NCBI GenBank assembly: GCA_032622095.1 | Contig: CP136064.1 | Location: 126,403,605 to 126,467,604 of the forward strand | Direction: 5' to 3' | From: Siphonodentalium dalli | Taxonomy: Eukaryota > Mollusca > Scaphopoda > Gadilida > Siphonodentaliidae | DNA length: 64,000 nt | Shown here: positions 45,070 through 56,523 of the stretch, piece by piece | Layout of the letters: every line of letters begins with the position of its first letter | Numbering within the stretch: the first letter of the stretch is position 1 | Translations under genes and position numbers: made by a program | Notes under the pieces: model-generated | The model's database searches: none | What the model was told of the DNA's origin: nothing | Seen by the model: only the letters and a program-made list of their open reading frames with translations

Positions 45070-46164
45070 ATGTACTGCACACAGTTAAGGTCATGGTGGT
45101 TCATGCGTCTGATATTGGTTGGTGTTCTTACGTTGGGAACATACATGCTGTTTGTCGTCAACCATCGTAAGCAAGATCTGATATCAAGGTTCGTTAATGG
45201 GCAAGTAGTGGAAAAACTACAGAAGCAGAAAGAGCGATCACTGGAACAAAAGGCAGATGAAGAATCACAGTTTCATTCAATGAGCTTAGGTGTTGAACAC
45301 ATGTCGACTGCAAAATTGGAGGATAAAAATATTTCGAAACCAAGACCAACTTTGTCAAAAACACTCGACTTATTCTGCTTCGATGGTTCAGATTGGTCAG
45401 ATTGTAAAACACATTGCAAAACGAACTTAAACTTTCAACGCGCTAATCTGAAAACAGACAGTGGACGCGTTTCTATTTTTATCCACAATCCTGATGCTGA
45501 CATTTATGTATCAGCAAGTATTCTGACTTATGGATCATGGGAAGGGGATTTGATGCACATCGTTTGGACTCAGCTTCGTAAACACGAGGACGCCGTGTTT
45601 CTAGATTTAGGATCACATGTCGGCGAATACAGTTTAATGGCTGCTAAGCTCGGAAGAGAAGCATATGCACTTGATCCTAACATAGCAAACATCCAGCGGC
45701 TGTGTCGGTCTGTTCAAAGTAACAAATTAACATCGCCTGTCCGGATTATATATAATGCCGTCTCAAATAAACTTGCAAACGTCTCACTTTCACCGGTATC
45801 CGCTAATAATGTGGGCGGGACTACATTGAAAGAAGGCGGAGCCATCCAGACAGTGCGGCTCGATGATCTGTTGGTATTCATTCGTTCCAAGACGATTGTG
45901 ATCAAAATGGACATAGAGGGCATGGAGGATGAAGCGTTGATTGGTGGTGTAAATTTCTTCAAACTTAACAATGTAGTGTTCATTCAAATGGAGTGGGGAC
46001 AACACTACACCAATAAGTCTGGTTTACAGATCATTGACTTCATGCGCAGTCATGATTTAGAACCTTATGACAGAGCTTTGAAACACAAACTAGACGCCCG
46101 AGATCGGGCGAAATGGGATTTTGATATATTTTGGTCAGCGAAGTCTAACCCAGTACTAACTTGA
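45070..46164 (+). CDS. membrane-anchored FkbM-family methyltransferase, copy 2
   Basis: Tandem duplicate of 36,241-37,335, 364 aa, same anchor, SAM motifs and start. The two proteins differ at two residues, both from single-base changes: V299 to L and K315 to N. The second change makes N-K-S, an N-glycosylation sequon that copy 1 lacks and that would be lumenal in a type II protein. I saw no synonymous difference, so the duplication is recent. This copy keeps the native 3' flank, including an ATTAAA at about 46,272 some 110 bp after the stop, and is therefore the better candidate for normal mRNA 3'-end formation. Frame and catalytic residues are intact in both. Confidence 0.9.
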   Translation: MYCTQLRSWWFMRLILVGVLTLGTYMLFVVNHRKQDLISRFVNGQVVEKLQKQKERSLEQKADEESQFHSMSLGVEHMSTAKLEDKNISKPRPTLSKTLDLFCFDGSDWSDCKTHCKTNLNFQRANLKTDSGRVSIFIHNPDADIYVSASILTYGSWEGDLMHIVWTQLRKHEDAVFLDLGSHVGEYSLMAAKLGREAYALDPNIANIQRLCRSVQSNKLTSPVRIIYNAVSNKLANVSLSPVSANNVGGTTLKEGGAIQTVRLDDLLVFIRSKTIVIKMDIEGMEDEALIGGVNFFKLNNVVFIQMEWGQHYTNKSGLQIIDFMRSHDLEPYDRALKHKLDARDRAKWDFDIFWSAKSNPVLT

Positions 46165-47561
46165 TGATTGGTATGTGCCCATGTCCAAGCTCCATACAGA
46201 GTTCGGTCCCCTACGCAGGACTTATCGCTGCCACCACCTACACATAATGTGAATAATTTTGTCCATATTCGATTAAAAATGAGCGAATTTGCGATAACCG
46301 TCCGACAGGAACGGGTACGGGTTAATCGGTGAACTTCGCCACGGTCACTTGCGTACTTTCCGTGCAGCACATACAGCGCGATATGGACTTGGAACGGGTA
46401 TATGTGTCCCATTGACCGGTAATCTTACACTAAATTGTTCTCGCACATAAGTACATGCATTCTACGACATATCAGTCAACGATGTATTAACCTATTTACT
46501 GCAAGATATCATCCGCAAATAACATAAATAATGTTATCATTTATTTCCTCCATTACCGGAGAGTAAGTAACACATACAAATACAGTACAAATCACAATAT
46601 ATATGGTGCATATATAGACCATGCCCATGGCGGAACTCCTGCGTTCACCGCGTCCTGTTAATACATGTAGGGTAATGGATCGTATATTATTTTACAACCA
46701 TCTACTATTTTAATAAAGAACGGTCAACATCGAACTTAATTGACGGTTATTTCACTATGAAGCAAGCACATTTGAAACAAATGAACCACCATACTGAGTC
46801 CATGCCTCCACACATCTCATATAATACAACGATTTTCAAATATAATGGAGCTCTGACTGACAACTGGATGTATATCAGAAGGAATGTACACATAGAGCCT
46901 CTTCACTCGCGGTGGGGTGTCTAATTTCGAATCCCAGGTATCAATTTTCTCGAATCTAAGCATGCAAGTGCATCAATCAATCATTCAATTTATAATTCTC
47001 CGACAATCCGAAATAACACGCAAAAAATAATACAATATATATTTGCCGAAATGTGAGATCAAAAACGTCGTCTTCATGCAGTTAACTGTTTGAAAAAAGC
47101 AATAGGGTACTGTCAGTCCATTGTGTTGGCAATGTGTTAAGAAGTCACGTCAATTAACGGTTGGACAGGCCAACCACATGGTACGACTCAGATGCGTTAA
47201 TCAAATGTTGGGTCAATTCCGTGTGATCAGAGGTGACTGCATGACCAGGCCATATTTTAAGCTGGTTAATAGCTTCTTGCATACTGTGAATTATTTCAGC
47301 GAATAGAATGTTTTTGATGGATCCATTCCCTGAAATAATGAAAAGTTATTTCAGCCATAATCGTATATAATTACATATATAAGACTTATTTGCATATAAA
47401 CCCTTTGGTTACTGTATCCTAGATGGGTGGTGCCCGATTTTTCAATTTAATAGATTTTACCATGTGTACGGACATGGCACATTTGAACCTTAAGAATGAT
47501 GAATATTGCAATGGGAATAATATAGGTTGATATAGACACGAACTACCGATATATAGATCAT
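46165..47561. other. native 3' flank of methyltransferase copy 2, then featureless
   Basis: Unique sequence from 46,259 onward. ATTAAA lies at about 46,272 and AATAAA at about 46,712. No other gene, RNA or repeat recognised up to the head of the next element. Confidence 0.5.
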
Positions 47562-47896
47562 ATACTATACTAGCAGGGTTACCCGGCGTTACCCAGGTTA
47601 AAGTAATGTGAAACACTCTGCATATTATGGATATATGATGGGAATAGAGGATACTCTTGTTCAAAGCGTTATACATATTCTCATAAATTATATACCCAAA
47701 TAGCATCACAAAACATGATTCTTACACACGGAATATAAGTAGTAGCTCACCTTGTCTGATCTGAGCGATTGTCATTTTGTTTATCGCGATTAATCCGTCC
47801 CACCAATAAAGAACTATTTATTTACAAATGCGTAAACTTCATACGTTATAACATTAGTTCGCAAAAATAAAAGACGACAATTGAGTTTTACATATA

Positions 47897-48454
47897 GAGG
47901 ATCTGCAGCGAGTCCCCAGTTTATAGCGAAATTTACAAAACGAGTCCAGAAAATTAGGTCTGGACCGAGGCTTTGGCGAGGTCAAGACCTAATTTACCGG
48001 ACGAATTTTGTAAATTCCGCTATAAACTGGGACGAGCTGTAGATTTTATTTATTACATGATCCAAAAACTCTACAAAACATACATGTACATAATAAATCA
48101 ACAAATGGGACGATAAACTAACATCTGCTTCTATGAGGCATGCGATGCCGTTTCACGTAAGTATGTGTAGTTTGTCCACGTAAAGAAATAGTACCAGATA
48201 AATAAAGACTCTTTGGCGTATTTTAAGGTGTTTATTTAATGACAGAACTTTTCCAACTCTTCATTCATTATTGCTTGTTGGAAAATATTGGAAGCCATAC
48301 TATTTTGAGACATAGCGTATGTAAAGTAATTAGATGACAAACCGGATGTCAAAGGTTACCTGACACTATGTCTTGTTATCAAACGAACGTTTAATATCAG
48401 AATTTATAGAATGGGTTTATTTAATGGAATAAGGGAAGGATCATGTAATAAAGA
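47897..48454. mobile_element. inserted element: 146-bp hairpin plus 14-bp inverted repeat
   Basis: Absent from the homologous position in the 23-kb copy, so it is an insertion. Its first part (47,900-48,046) is a long imperfect palindrome: 'agtttatagcgaaatttac' pairs with 'gtaaattccgctataaact' and the tip reads 'ccgaggctttggcgagg'. Then TTATTACATGATCC at 48,050-48,063 pairs with GGATCATGTAATAA at 48,438-48,451. No ORF. Confidence 0.65.
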
Positions 48455-48736
48455 GACGTATCAATCAATCTAGTGGGTTTGACTAAGATTTTGAGGACAA
48501 CTGGTTATCAAATCTCCACGAAGACACAGCAACTTTAATGAAATGTCCCAGTGCTCCTCTGTCCATTGTGCTATATACTGGCTAATTATTCTCAGTTTAA
48601 AAGAAATTTTGCTATGCATCTATATCAGCTGCATGTGCCCGACACAGAATGAGATTTTGAGTTTTTGTATGTTAGGCGATGAGTCTGTTCTAAACATAAA
48701 TGATATCCTCTGTATTTTTGGCAGATATAACATTAT

Positions 48737-48887
48737 ACAGTTGTCGCCCGTTGTCGAGGGAGACATTGAGATTTGTCACCCGCTCGAGAACGGAATGTCT
48801 CCCGAGGAGCGAAGCTCCGAGAGAGACATTCCGTTCTCGAGCGGGTGACAAATCTCAATGTCTCCCGAGAAGAAGGGCGACAACTGT
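48737..48887. mobile_element. 151-bp near-perfect hairpin insertion
   Basis: Two ~74-bp arms from 'acagttgtcgccc' to 'gggcgacaactgt' pair almost completely, including 'gagacattgagatttgtcac' with its mate, around a tip 'gaggagcgaagctccgag'. The homologous place in the 23-kb copy lacks it. GC-rich compared with the flanks. Probably a tiny foldback or MITE. Confidence 0.8.
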
Positions 48888-49675
48888 TTTGTTATCCGAT
48901 TATACCACAGAAATAAAATCCTTGCCATCCACACGCACGATTTTGCACTGAGTCACGAGTGCTTTCTTTCCCGATTATGTATATTGTCAATAAAACTTAT
49001 CGTACCATAGCATTTCTGTTCCATAAACGATAGTCAAGCTGTTACGCGTTTGATAATCCGCGTTTATTTACGATCAATTTGGTGGTTAAATCGTCAATAT
49101 CTGGCCATGCAATGTAAACCAATAAGCCATATAGGTATGTTCTCGTCTTCTGCAATGTGGCATATTCGATGTCGTCTTGTGCGCGCAATTTACTCGCGAT
49201 GTTCATTTCATAACGGTCTTCCCCAAAAGCTATTGGGAAGTTTGTCAATTTCATTAATGTACATTCATATGTGTCAGTGCTCATGGCGATTTGTCGCCCG
49301 GCAAGTGACAGCACATGGGCCAATCAGAAGGGTGGCAAATAGGGAGGAGGATAACAATGTCAGATTTCAGTATTGGACTCAAGCGCGCAACATTTGACAT
49401 CATAACACCACAAACTTAGACTCATTATAGAGATGAATATTTATAAAATTGTTTAAAATTGGCGAGTATACAAATTCGTATCAGATTAAGGCCCCACACC
49501 TCTCGCACAAACTATACTAATTTGGCGTAGTTAAACCACACGATAAGATTCCTCGTATCACGGAGAATATGTACCAATCTGGTGGAAATCGGCGCTAAAT
49601 ATATTGTTTATCTATTCTTGTGTCTCTCTTGCCCTCCGTGGACCACTGTCTCGAATGACACCAGTTTTGACACCT

Positions 49676-50259
49676 TTAAAGGAGTACTTTACGCCATTTT
49701 CAATAAATTTCCGGTGATAACAATGATCTAATATCGATAATATATAGAAACATTTGAGTAATTTGAGTCGAAGATGTATTCTGTAAACGCTCCGGTTAAT
49801 AGGCTTAAAATCAAAGTTAATAATTTGATATAAATTTAATTTATGACTGGAGCCATAAAATGGCGTAAAGTAAATTACGAATTTCCGTGTGCAAGACGTA
49901 ATCAAATTAATTGAGGGATACTGGATTGGTAAACGAATGGCACACGCGATCGTTTAAAACATTATGGTGATACGGGGAGAAAATTCAAGCCACTCACTGA
50001 CTAGTGACGATACTATAACTTAAATGAGTATATGGGACTAGTATGCATATAATATAACTTTTATTTGATACATTTGGTTGAAAACTGTACAAAAGTTATT
50101 CGACAACGGCATTGTATTTTTGCATTCCGGTAAATTTTCCATCCGTAAAACTACTTCATACTCAACAGACTTTCAAATAATGGAAAAATTGTTACCTTAT
50201 TCTTCGACTAGGAGACTATAGAAACCAACAACAACATTTTGGGTACAGTGTCTCTTTAA
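49676..50259. mobile_element. TTAA-flanked MITE-like insertion
   Basis: It splits a monomer of the surrounding family at its 'atttaaaccacac' word. Edges are TTAA (49,676-49,679 and 50,256-50,259) followed by imperfect inverted ends AGGAGTACTTTACG and AGAGACACTGTACC. An internal perfect pair 'actttacgccatttt' (49,686-49,700) and 'aaaatggcgtaaagt' (49,857-49,871) adds a second inverted layer. TTAA targets are typical of piggyBac- and Kolobok-type transposases; which one is not determinable. Confidence 0.6.
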
Positions 50260-51886
50260 AGCACACAATTAGACTCCTGATATCATGGAGATAAATATTT
50301 ATAAGTTTGGTGCTAATCGGCGACTAAACAATGTTTTTTTTATCAAATTGAGTGCCCACCCACAACATATCGCACACAAACACCAATATAGCGTCTTTAA
50401 ATCACATTATTTGATTCCTCGTATCGTGGATAAGAAAGTGTATCAATTTGGTGCAAATTGGGGCTAAAATTATTTTTATCAATGTTGGTGCCCCTCTAAC
50501 TTTCAGTGCACCCCTGACTCGAATGACGCAACTTCAAGCCACCCCATTAGACTCCTGATACCGTGTGGATAATATTGTATAAGTGTTTGTATAAAATTGG
50601 CGGGTGTACAAATTTGTATAAAATTTATGGCCCCCATATCTCTCATCCAAACAGCACCAATTTGGTGTATCTAAACCACACGATTAGTTTCTCGTATCAC
50701 GGAGAATATGTATCAGTCTGGTGTAAATCATTGTGCGTTCCTCTCACCCCTATGCATTATGACTCGAATGGCCTCACTTGTGACAGCTTGTGACATCCTT
50801 AAACCACACAATTAGACTCCTGATAAACCAATTTTGATCAAAGTTAGTGCCCACTAACCCTCATCTCTCACCCAAAAAAAGAGCACCAACATGGCGTCTT
50901 TAAATTACACGATCAGACTCCTCGTATTTTGGATGAGAATGCGTATCACTTGGGTGGAAATTGGTGCTAAAATTATTACGTATCATTTTTGGTGCCCCTC
51001 TGCCTTTCAGTTCAACACTGACTCGAATGACACCACTTTTGACATATTTAAGCCACACCATTAGACTCCTCATACCATGGGGATGATAGTGTATAAGTGT
51101 GGTGGCAATCGGCCACTATTCAAATTCTTATCTAATTGATTGAGTGTCCCTCCTACAATCTTTCCTCAAAACGACAGCAATTTGGAGTCTTTAAATCGCA
51201 CAATTAGATTCCTTGTATCATGGAGAAGAATATTTATTAACTGAATTTGGTGGAAATCGGCGCTAAAATTAGTCTTATCACTTTTGGCGCCCCTCTCCAC
51301 TTCCGTGCACCCCTGACGCGAATGGCGCCACCTTTGACATATTTAAATAACACCATTAGATTACTCATATCATGGTAATGATTATATAAAAGTTTCATGG
51401 CAGTAGGCGGCAAACATTTGTTCTACCCCTCCCCTTGTTCTGCCCCTGACAACGGCGTCACTTTAGAAAATTCTAACCTATGTACCTTTCTAGTAAAAAG
51501 TTACCCCTAGTAGACCGTTTGGTGCCATCTAGATGGTCCCTCGGCGCTAAACTTAGTTTATAAATTTTGGTGCCCCTCTCCCCTTCCGTGCATCCCTGAC
51601 CCGAACGGTGCGACTCTTGGTGTATTTAAACCACACCATCGGATTCATTATATCATGGTGATGATTATATATAAGTTTCGTGGCAATCGGCGACAACATT
51701 TTTTCTGCACCTCCACTTTTCTGCCCCTGACAACAACGGCCTCATTTTAGAAAATCCTAACCCCAACATTCTCTTTCTCGTAAAAAGTTACCCCTAGTAG
51801 ACCTCTTTGGTGTCGTCTAGATGGCCCCCTGTGAATTTATATAGAACACAGACAGACAGACATTCGCAAATATAGATATAGATCAT

Positions 51887-52387
51887 GATAATTTTTTGGA
51901 AGGTCGGCATTCGAAAACCGGTATTTTTGGAATACCTCATAACAGAGCATGGAATACGGCGTACGAAAAGGGTTGTGGGGGCCTATTAAGACCTAGCTAG
52001 GTTTGTCAAACATTAATTTATCGTGTTGATGTTGTTGCTTTGTAAATAAACACCTTTGGATTCTGGTGATCATATTGAGCCATTAAACAGGAATAAAATG
52101 CCTCAAAAGCTGATCCCACACCATCCCTCGTGTCAAATGAATGTCCTATTCTATACCAATCTAGTAGACTTCCTTTTTTTCACTATATTTGTTCTCCATT
52201 TTGCAGAGGAAACAATTTACACCAAACCATTTGGATACTGTTTTTGATACTGTCTAGTATTTTTTCAAATACCAGCGCGTGCGATGACGTCAGGCCATTA
52301 TTTGAATGACTTGCGATTGATGAAGTATATGGTTGTTGTTTTCGATGAATACTTCGCGTTTATTTGATCACGTGATAAAAGGTATCT
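51887..52387. other. intergenic, nothing recognised
   Basis: AT-rich sequence with no credible ORF, leading into a small hairpin. Confidence 0.4.
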
Positions 52388-52507
52388 CAAACTCGTTATA
52401 TTTTATATGTAATTTATCAACCTCGTCCACTAAATTCTATTCAAACCTCGGCTCAAATCAAATTTAGTGAATTCGGTTGATAAATTCCGTATAAAATAGA
52501 AACTCAT
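52388..52507. repeat. ~120-bp imperfect hairpin
   Basis: The left arm 'attttatatgtaatttatcaac...actaaattctatt' pairs with the right arm 'aatttagtgaattcggttgataaattccgtataaaat' around 'cctcggctc'. The tip resembles those of the 47.9-kb and 48.8-kb hairpins. TGATCACGTGATAA lies just upstream. Confidence 0.65.
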
Positions 52508-54250
52508 GTGCGATCATCTATGTATATAATGTTATAAATACATAACATGTTGAAGATGCTGGCCCATATGACCGCTAAATCGAAACAGATTACTATAATT
52601 CACATAACAAAAGTAAGTAGCCCTAGATCAAATGATTTCACAAAATACAATGTTTTACAAATATATTGGACACTAAAATCCATAACCTTCAATGTTAAAT
52701 TCCTAAGCGCTCTGTTTATTCAAGGTCTCTGGTGTATCACCGGGCCATATTCACCATATTAGAACTTAGAACTGTTGTTCAATTTAGTGTGTGATTTTTT
52801 AAGTAATATTTCTAAATTTTGGCCGTTCCACATTCATCATTAATTAATTGCTTGCCTTTAGTACTTTTCTCAAACAGTTTGTAGGGTTCGTTTTGTTTTA
52901 TTATTATCACATCTTAGGTCTTTTGGAAATTACTTGCCAGTCAGGTTATAATTCATTAGTTTTTTATTGTTATATTCGTTTAATCAAACCTGTTAATTGT
53001 GTTGGTATCTTGTAATTGTTTTGCCCCCCCCCCCCTTGGCTTGCCTAGTTCATTAATCATAATTGCCCTATTCATGCAGTCAACACTCTGTTTCCATTAA
53101 CATGTTTTACTAGTCACCTTTTACTCATTGGTTAATTCAGATTGGCATTTCACACCTCCCAATTTTATATCAATACTTTCACCTTCAAACTTAAATAAGA
53201 ACATTCCAAGTTCAATAGCCATCGCATACAAACACACATTCTGATTTGTTCAAAGTGTAGTTTGTAATGTAATTGCATCTGTTGGCGATGGGTGAAATTT
53301 GTTTTATCAAGATGCGATTGACAATGAGCATCAACACTATTCACAGCTAAGAGTCGCGTAATTCAGTAAAACCAAAGTTGCTCATTATATATAGTCTTGA
53401 TTGAATTTATAACAGAAAAATTTCCAGGTGGAGTTCCAAGTTAACCACTGTAACGTAAATCTATACCCTGATATTTGATAATTTTAAAAAGATACCTCAC
53501 TTTGTCAAATTGTATTGTAAATTACAAGGCTTTTCCTGTAATTTCTTGGTAAACTGAATTACAATGGATATAAGTATGCGCTCCTTTGCTGGATACTGGC
53601 GAATCTGAGCAAGCAACAAACTGTTTTTATGCTCAATTCCCCAAATAGCCAATTGGACAGAGTACGAATGTTTAACATATCTACTGAACGTTGTAATTTG
53701 CTAATGTGCAAATTGTTGCTGGAATTGTGAGTGCTAATATCTCAAGGTGTGAAATGAGAAAAACATACAAGCAAGAAAAATAGGCATAACCACAATACTT
53801 AGTAAGGTGATGAATGTGAGGAATGCGTTATTGAATGTTCAACAAATATAAAGATGCTCTATCTCTTCCTGGAAGCACATAACTTTTATGAACATATATT
53901 TAATGCACCATCGATAATACCAAATACCGTAGAAGTAAAAAATCTGGTGATCAACACAATTCACTTATAAGTATGTTTAAAAGATACCTAGAGTTTCCAA
54001 TCAAATATATAACAGTTTTCACAAATAAACGTATGTTCTGTACCAGTTCATAGAAGTTAATACAAACAAATTCCTAGTGACAGAGGCTCTTGTTGAATGG
54101 TCTCGGAATTAAAAATTATTATGTTATACCCGAATCAATCACTGAATCAATACTGAAATTTAGGAAAAAGTCAGAAGAGATACACCATCTTTAAAAAATA
54201 TTCTGATCAATAAGGCCAGGCATAGTCAAGTTCCAGTTTCTCAATCAAAA
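52508..54250. other. intergenic, nothing recognised
   Basis: About 1.7 kb of AT-rich, low-information sequence with a C run at about 53,023-53,034. No domain-bearing frame, RNA gene or repeat seen. Confidence 0.5.
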
Positions 54251-54501
54251 ATGTTCAAAACCAAATGCATGCGCATATTTATATGTGTTTTTGTATTAAA
54301 GCGGGCCGTGTCGGGTTTCAAGACCATGCACATGGGCTTGAGCAACTGGAAATTAACTTTGCATGGCCTGATATACTGCACGATTATGACGATCATGGTC
54401 ATAATGACCATAATGATGATAATGACAATGAATATGACCAGGCTAATTCATATGAGCAAAATGACCAAGTTCGGAATTTACTATTCACATTGACCGATTA
54501 A
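54251..54501 (+). other. short Asp/Asn/His-rich open frames over 'atgatgataatgac' simple sequence
   Basis: Two overlapping open frames of about 80 codons exist because 54,380-54,440 is a run of imperfect 'atgac/catgat' units, read in one frame as DDHGHNDHNDDNDNEYD. There is no conserved domain or credible exon context. Probably a diverged microsatellite; a short exon cannot be excluded. Confidence 0.35.
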
Positions 54502-54704
54502 CTGCATGTACCAGCATGTTGATTTGCTTGCGTTTTATTGAGTATGGATGCAAGTTGGTCTGACAAAATGGAAGCAAAAAGGGCTGAGCGTGCGATGTTA
54601 TGTGATGTAATTGCGACCAACCAAAATCCTTTATTCAAGTTACAAAGCAATGTGTATATATGACACTCCCATCATATTCTCCCACCAAGCTAAAACAAGA
54701 GATG

Positions 54705-55368
54705 GACTGTCGTCCGGTGCATACCCCCTCGTGGCATACCGCCTAGTGTGGGCATATCTATAACTTATGAGGGCTATACTCAGACAGATGGACCCAAAAA
54801 CCAGCATTTTCATATAAACAAAGATGAATAACTATAGAACAATAAAAACAAAACAAATATTTGAATGTGCCATAGTGGTGAACATCCATACAAAATTTCA
54901 TTGAGATCCGAGCTTTACTGTTCAAGTTATGAGCTGAACAGATCTCGGATGGACCAAACAGCCAACATTTCCAGATAAACAAAGACGTATAACTCTAGAA
55001 TGGAAAATCCGAACAAAACAATGGAACCCTCTTTTTAATGTCCGCATAGTAGTGAACATCCATACCAAATTTCATTGAGATCCCAGTACAACTGTCGAAG
55101 TTACGACATGAACTGACACCAGGCAAACCAAAAATCCAACTTTTCAAGATAAACAAAGATGAATAAATCTAGAACGGAAAATCTGAACAAAACGATGTAA
55201 CCATCTATTGAATGCCCTCATAGTAATGAACATCCATACACAATTCCATTGAGATCTGAGCAGTACTGTTCAAGTTATGACATGAACATATAGCGGACGG
55301 GTGTACGCACAGATGCACGGAGAGGTGCAAAACAGTATACCCCCTTTTTTAAAGGGGATATAAAAAAG
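54705..55368 (+). mobile_element. element with three 174-bp monomers and cggacggg tail
   Basis: 'gaacatccata' recurs at 54,880, 55,054 and 55,228, each monomer also holding 'aaacaaagatgaataa' and 'caagttatga'. The edges mirror one another: 'gtgcataccccctcgtggca' on the left and 'gtataccccctttttt' then 'aaaggggatataa' on the right, the latter after 'gcggacgggtgtacgcacag'. Same body plan (few tandem monomers plus a ggacgg-rich end) as the elements at 57.9 and 63.6 kb. Non-coding. Confidence 0.7.
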
Positions 55369-56099
55369 GGTAACCGGTATATTTGAATGGTATATTATTG
55401 ATATGGAGGGTAGTACATCACTGGGAAAGTACATCAATGAGTGTTTAGTACCGAAAGTAGTTAACTGGGATAAATCAACATACTGTGATAGTGTCCCTAA
55501 ATTATTTGACTTTTAGGATTAGAAAAAAATTGTTAAAATAAATGTAATTCAAAAGTATTTGTCAGGTCTGAATCAGTCTGAATAGCAAATTTCTACTTCC
55601 TCATTTCTTGGCGTAATTTATCAAGTTTGAAATGTCGATATCGCCATCCGACTCGAGATCGACACCGAATCGGTCTCCTGATTCGGATATTTTCGAATCG
55701 ATGTTACATTGGTGTAGTCTCGTTATTGCGTCTAAATAACACATGCCAAATGACCTGTACTCACAAATATTGATGCACAAGGTTGCCAAGTTATTCAAAG
55801 TAGGAAATTTTGAATGTATGCCATTCAGAATAGACGTGCATTAATGATTATACAAATTATGTGTTTCGATTGCAACCCTTGACTGTGATAAATTGCTGCA
55901 TATACCAGTATTTGTAATCTGTATCGACACTATGTAAAACGTCTACACAGTGCGGAACTCAATTGATTAACTTGTAGTTACACTCACACATGCATTCGTA
56001 TTGTGGAACATGAATGCAGGACGTTGGTTGGTCGAAATTACGTCACATGACGTCGCTCGCTGACCCCAACTTGCATCCATTTTTGTGTAGACGCAACTT
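55369..56099. other. intergenic, nothing certain
   Basis: A 65-codon minus-strand frame at 55,601-55,798 has no recognisable domain. 'gaccccaacttgcatcca' near 56,060 already belongs to the word family of the next hairpin. Confidence 0.4.
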
Positions 56100-56244
56100 A
56101 ATGGATGTTAATTGTTTTGCGTTCCAGAATATGGATGCAAGTTGGTCTGACATTTTAAAGTGTGGAACGCTTTCGCGTTCCACACGAAATGTCAGACCAA
56201 CTTGCATCCATACTCTATGGAACGCAACACAATCAACATCCATT
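56100..56244. mobile_element. 145-bp hairpin with gttggtctgaca word
   Basis: The left arm (56,100-56,170) and right arm (56,175-56,244) pair nearly throughout: 'aatggatgtta' with 'tcaacatccatt', 'ggatgcaagttggtctgaca' with its reverse complement, and 'gtggaacgc' with 'gcgttccac' at the tip. An exact 22-base piece of the arm also occurs alone at 54,544-54,565. Confidence 0.75.
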
Positions 56245-56523
56245 TCTTAAGTGTTTAGAACTTCATATATCCAATTCCGATTGTGTGAATAAAATTCAAT
56301 GTCAGCCGCTGTTATGAGGGACAAAACATAGATTTGAATGAACAGAAACGCTGAGAAACTTTAGAACAATCGGTAACAATTGATAACATTTAATACTTGT
56401 AACTTGTTTCTGTTTTCTGGACAAAGACAACTTATGTGACAATGTGATGTAGGTGTTTGATCTATTTAACAGATAAATACCACTGGTATCAGACTACAAC
56501 AATTACATGTATATAGCTGAACG
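56245..56523. other. spacer, nothing recognised
   Basis: AT-rich, no features seen between the hairpin and the disrupted gene. Confidence 0.4.

Larger units (their letters stand above)
37425..46253 (+). repeat. 8.83-kb tandem duplication, second copy
   Basis: Period 8826-8829 bp relative to the first copy. This copy keeps the native downstream flank of the methyltransferase gene. Differences include c/a near 29,354/38,180, a/c in the first minisatellite unit (30,777), g/a near 35,266/44,095, a/c near 33,992/42,821 and two coding changes. Confidence 0.97.
47562..51886 (+). mobile_element. second repeat family, copy 2, with three nested insertions
   Basis: The head 'ctagcagggttacccggcgt' and the part up to about 47,880 match 22,947-23,300; matching resumes at about 48,455 and again after a hairpin. 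From 49,390 onward it consists of ~180-200-bp monomers ('cacaccattagactcctcat', 'gtggcaatcggcgac', 'cccctctccccttcc') more numerous than in copy 1. The end is three GACA units, then 'attcgcaaatatagatatag'. ATATAGATCAT flanks both ends (47,551-47,561 and 51,876-51,886), but it resembles the element's own tail, so it may or may not be a target-site duplication. Confidence 0.75.

Noticed and set aside
48543-48951. 83-101-codon frames across the 48.8-kb hairpin
   Set aside because: The frames run through both arms of a palindrome and end outside it; the homologous repeat at 23.4 kb lacks the hairpin and the frame.
54251-54501. Asp/His/Asn-rich small secreted protein
   Set aside because: The acidic part comes from an imperfect simple repeat that reads openly in two frames; no credible signal peptide or exon borders. 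Kept only as a low-confidence note.
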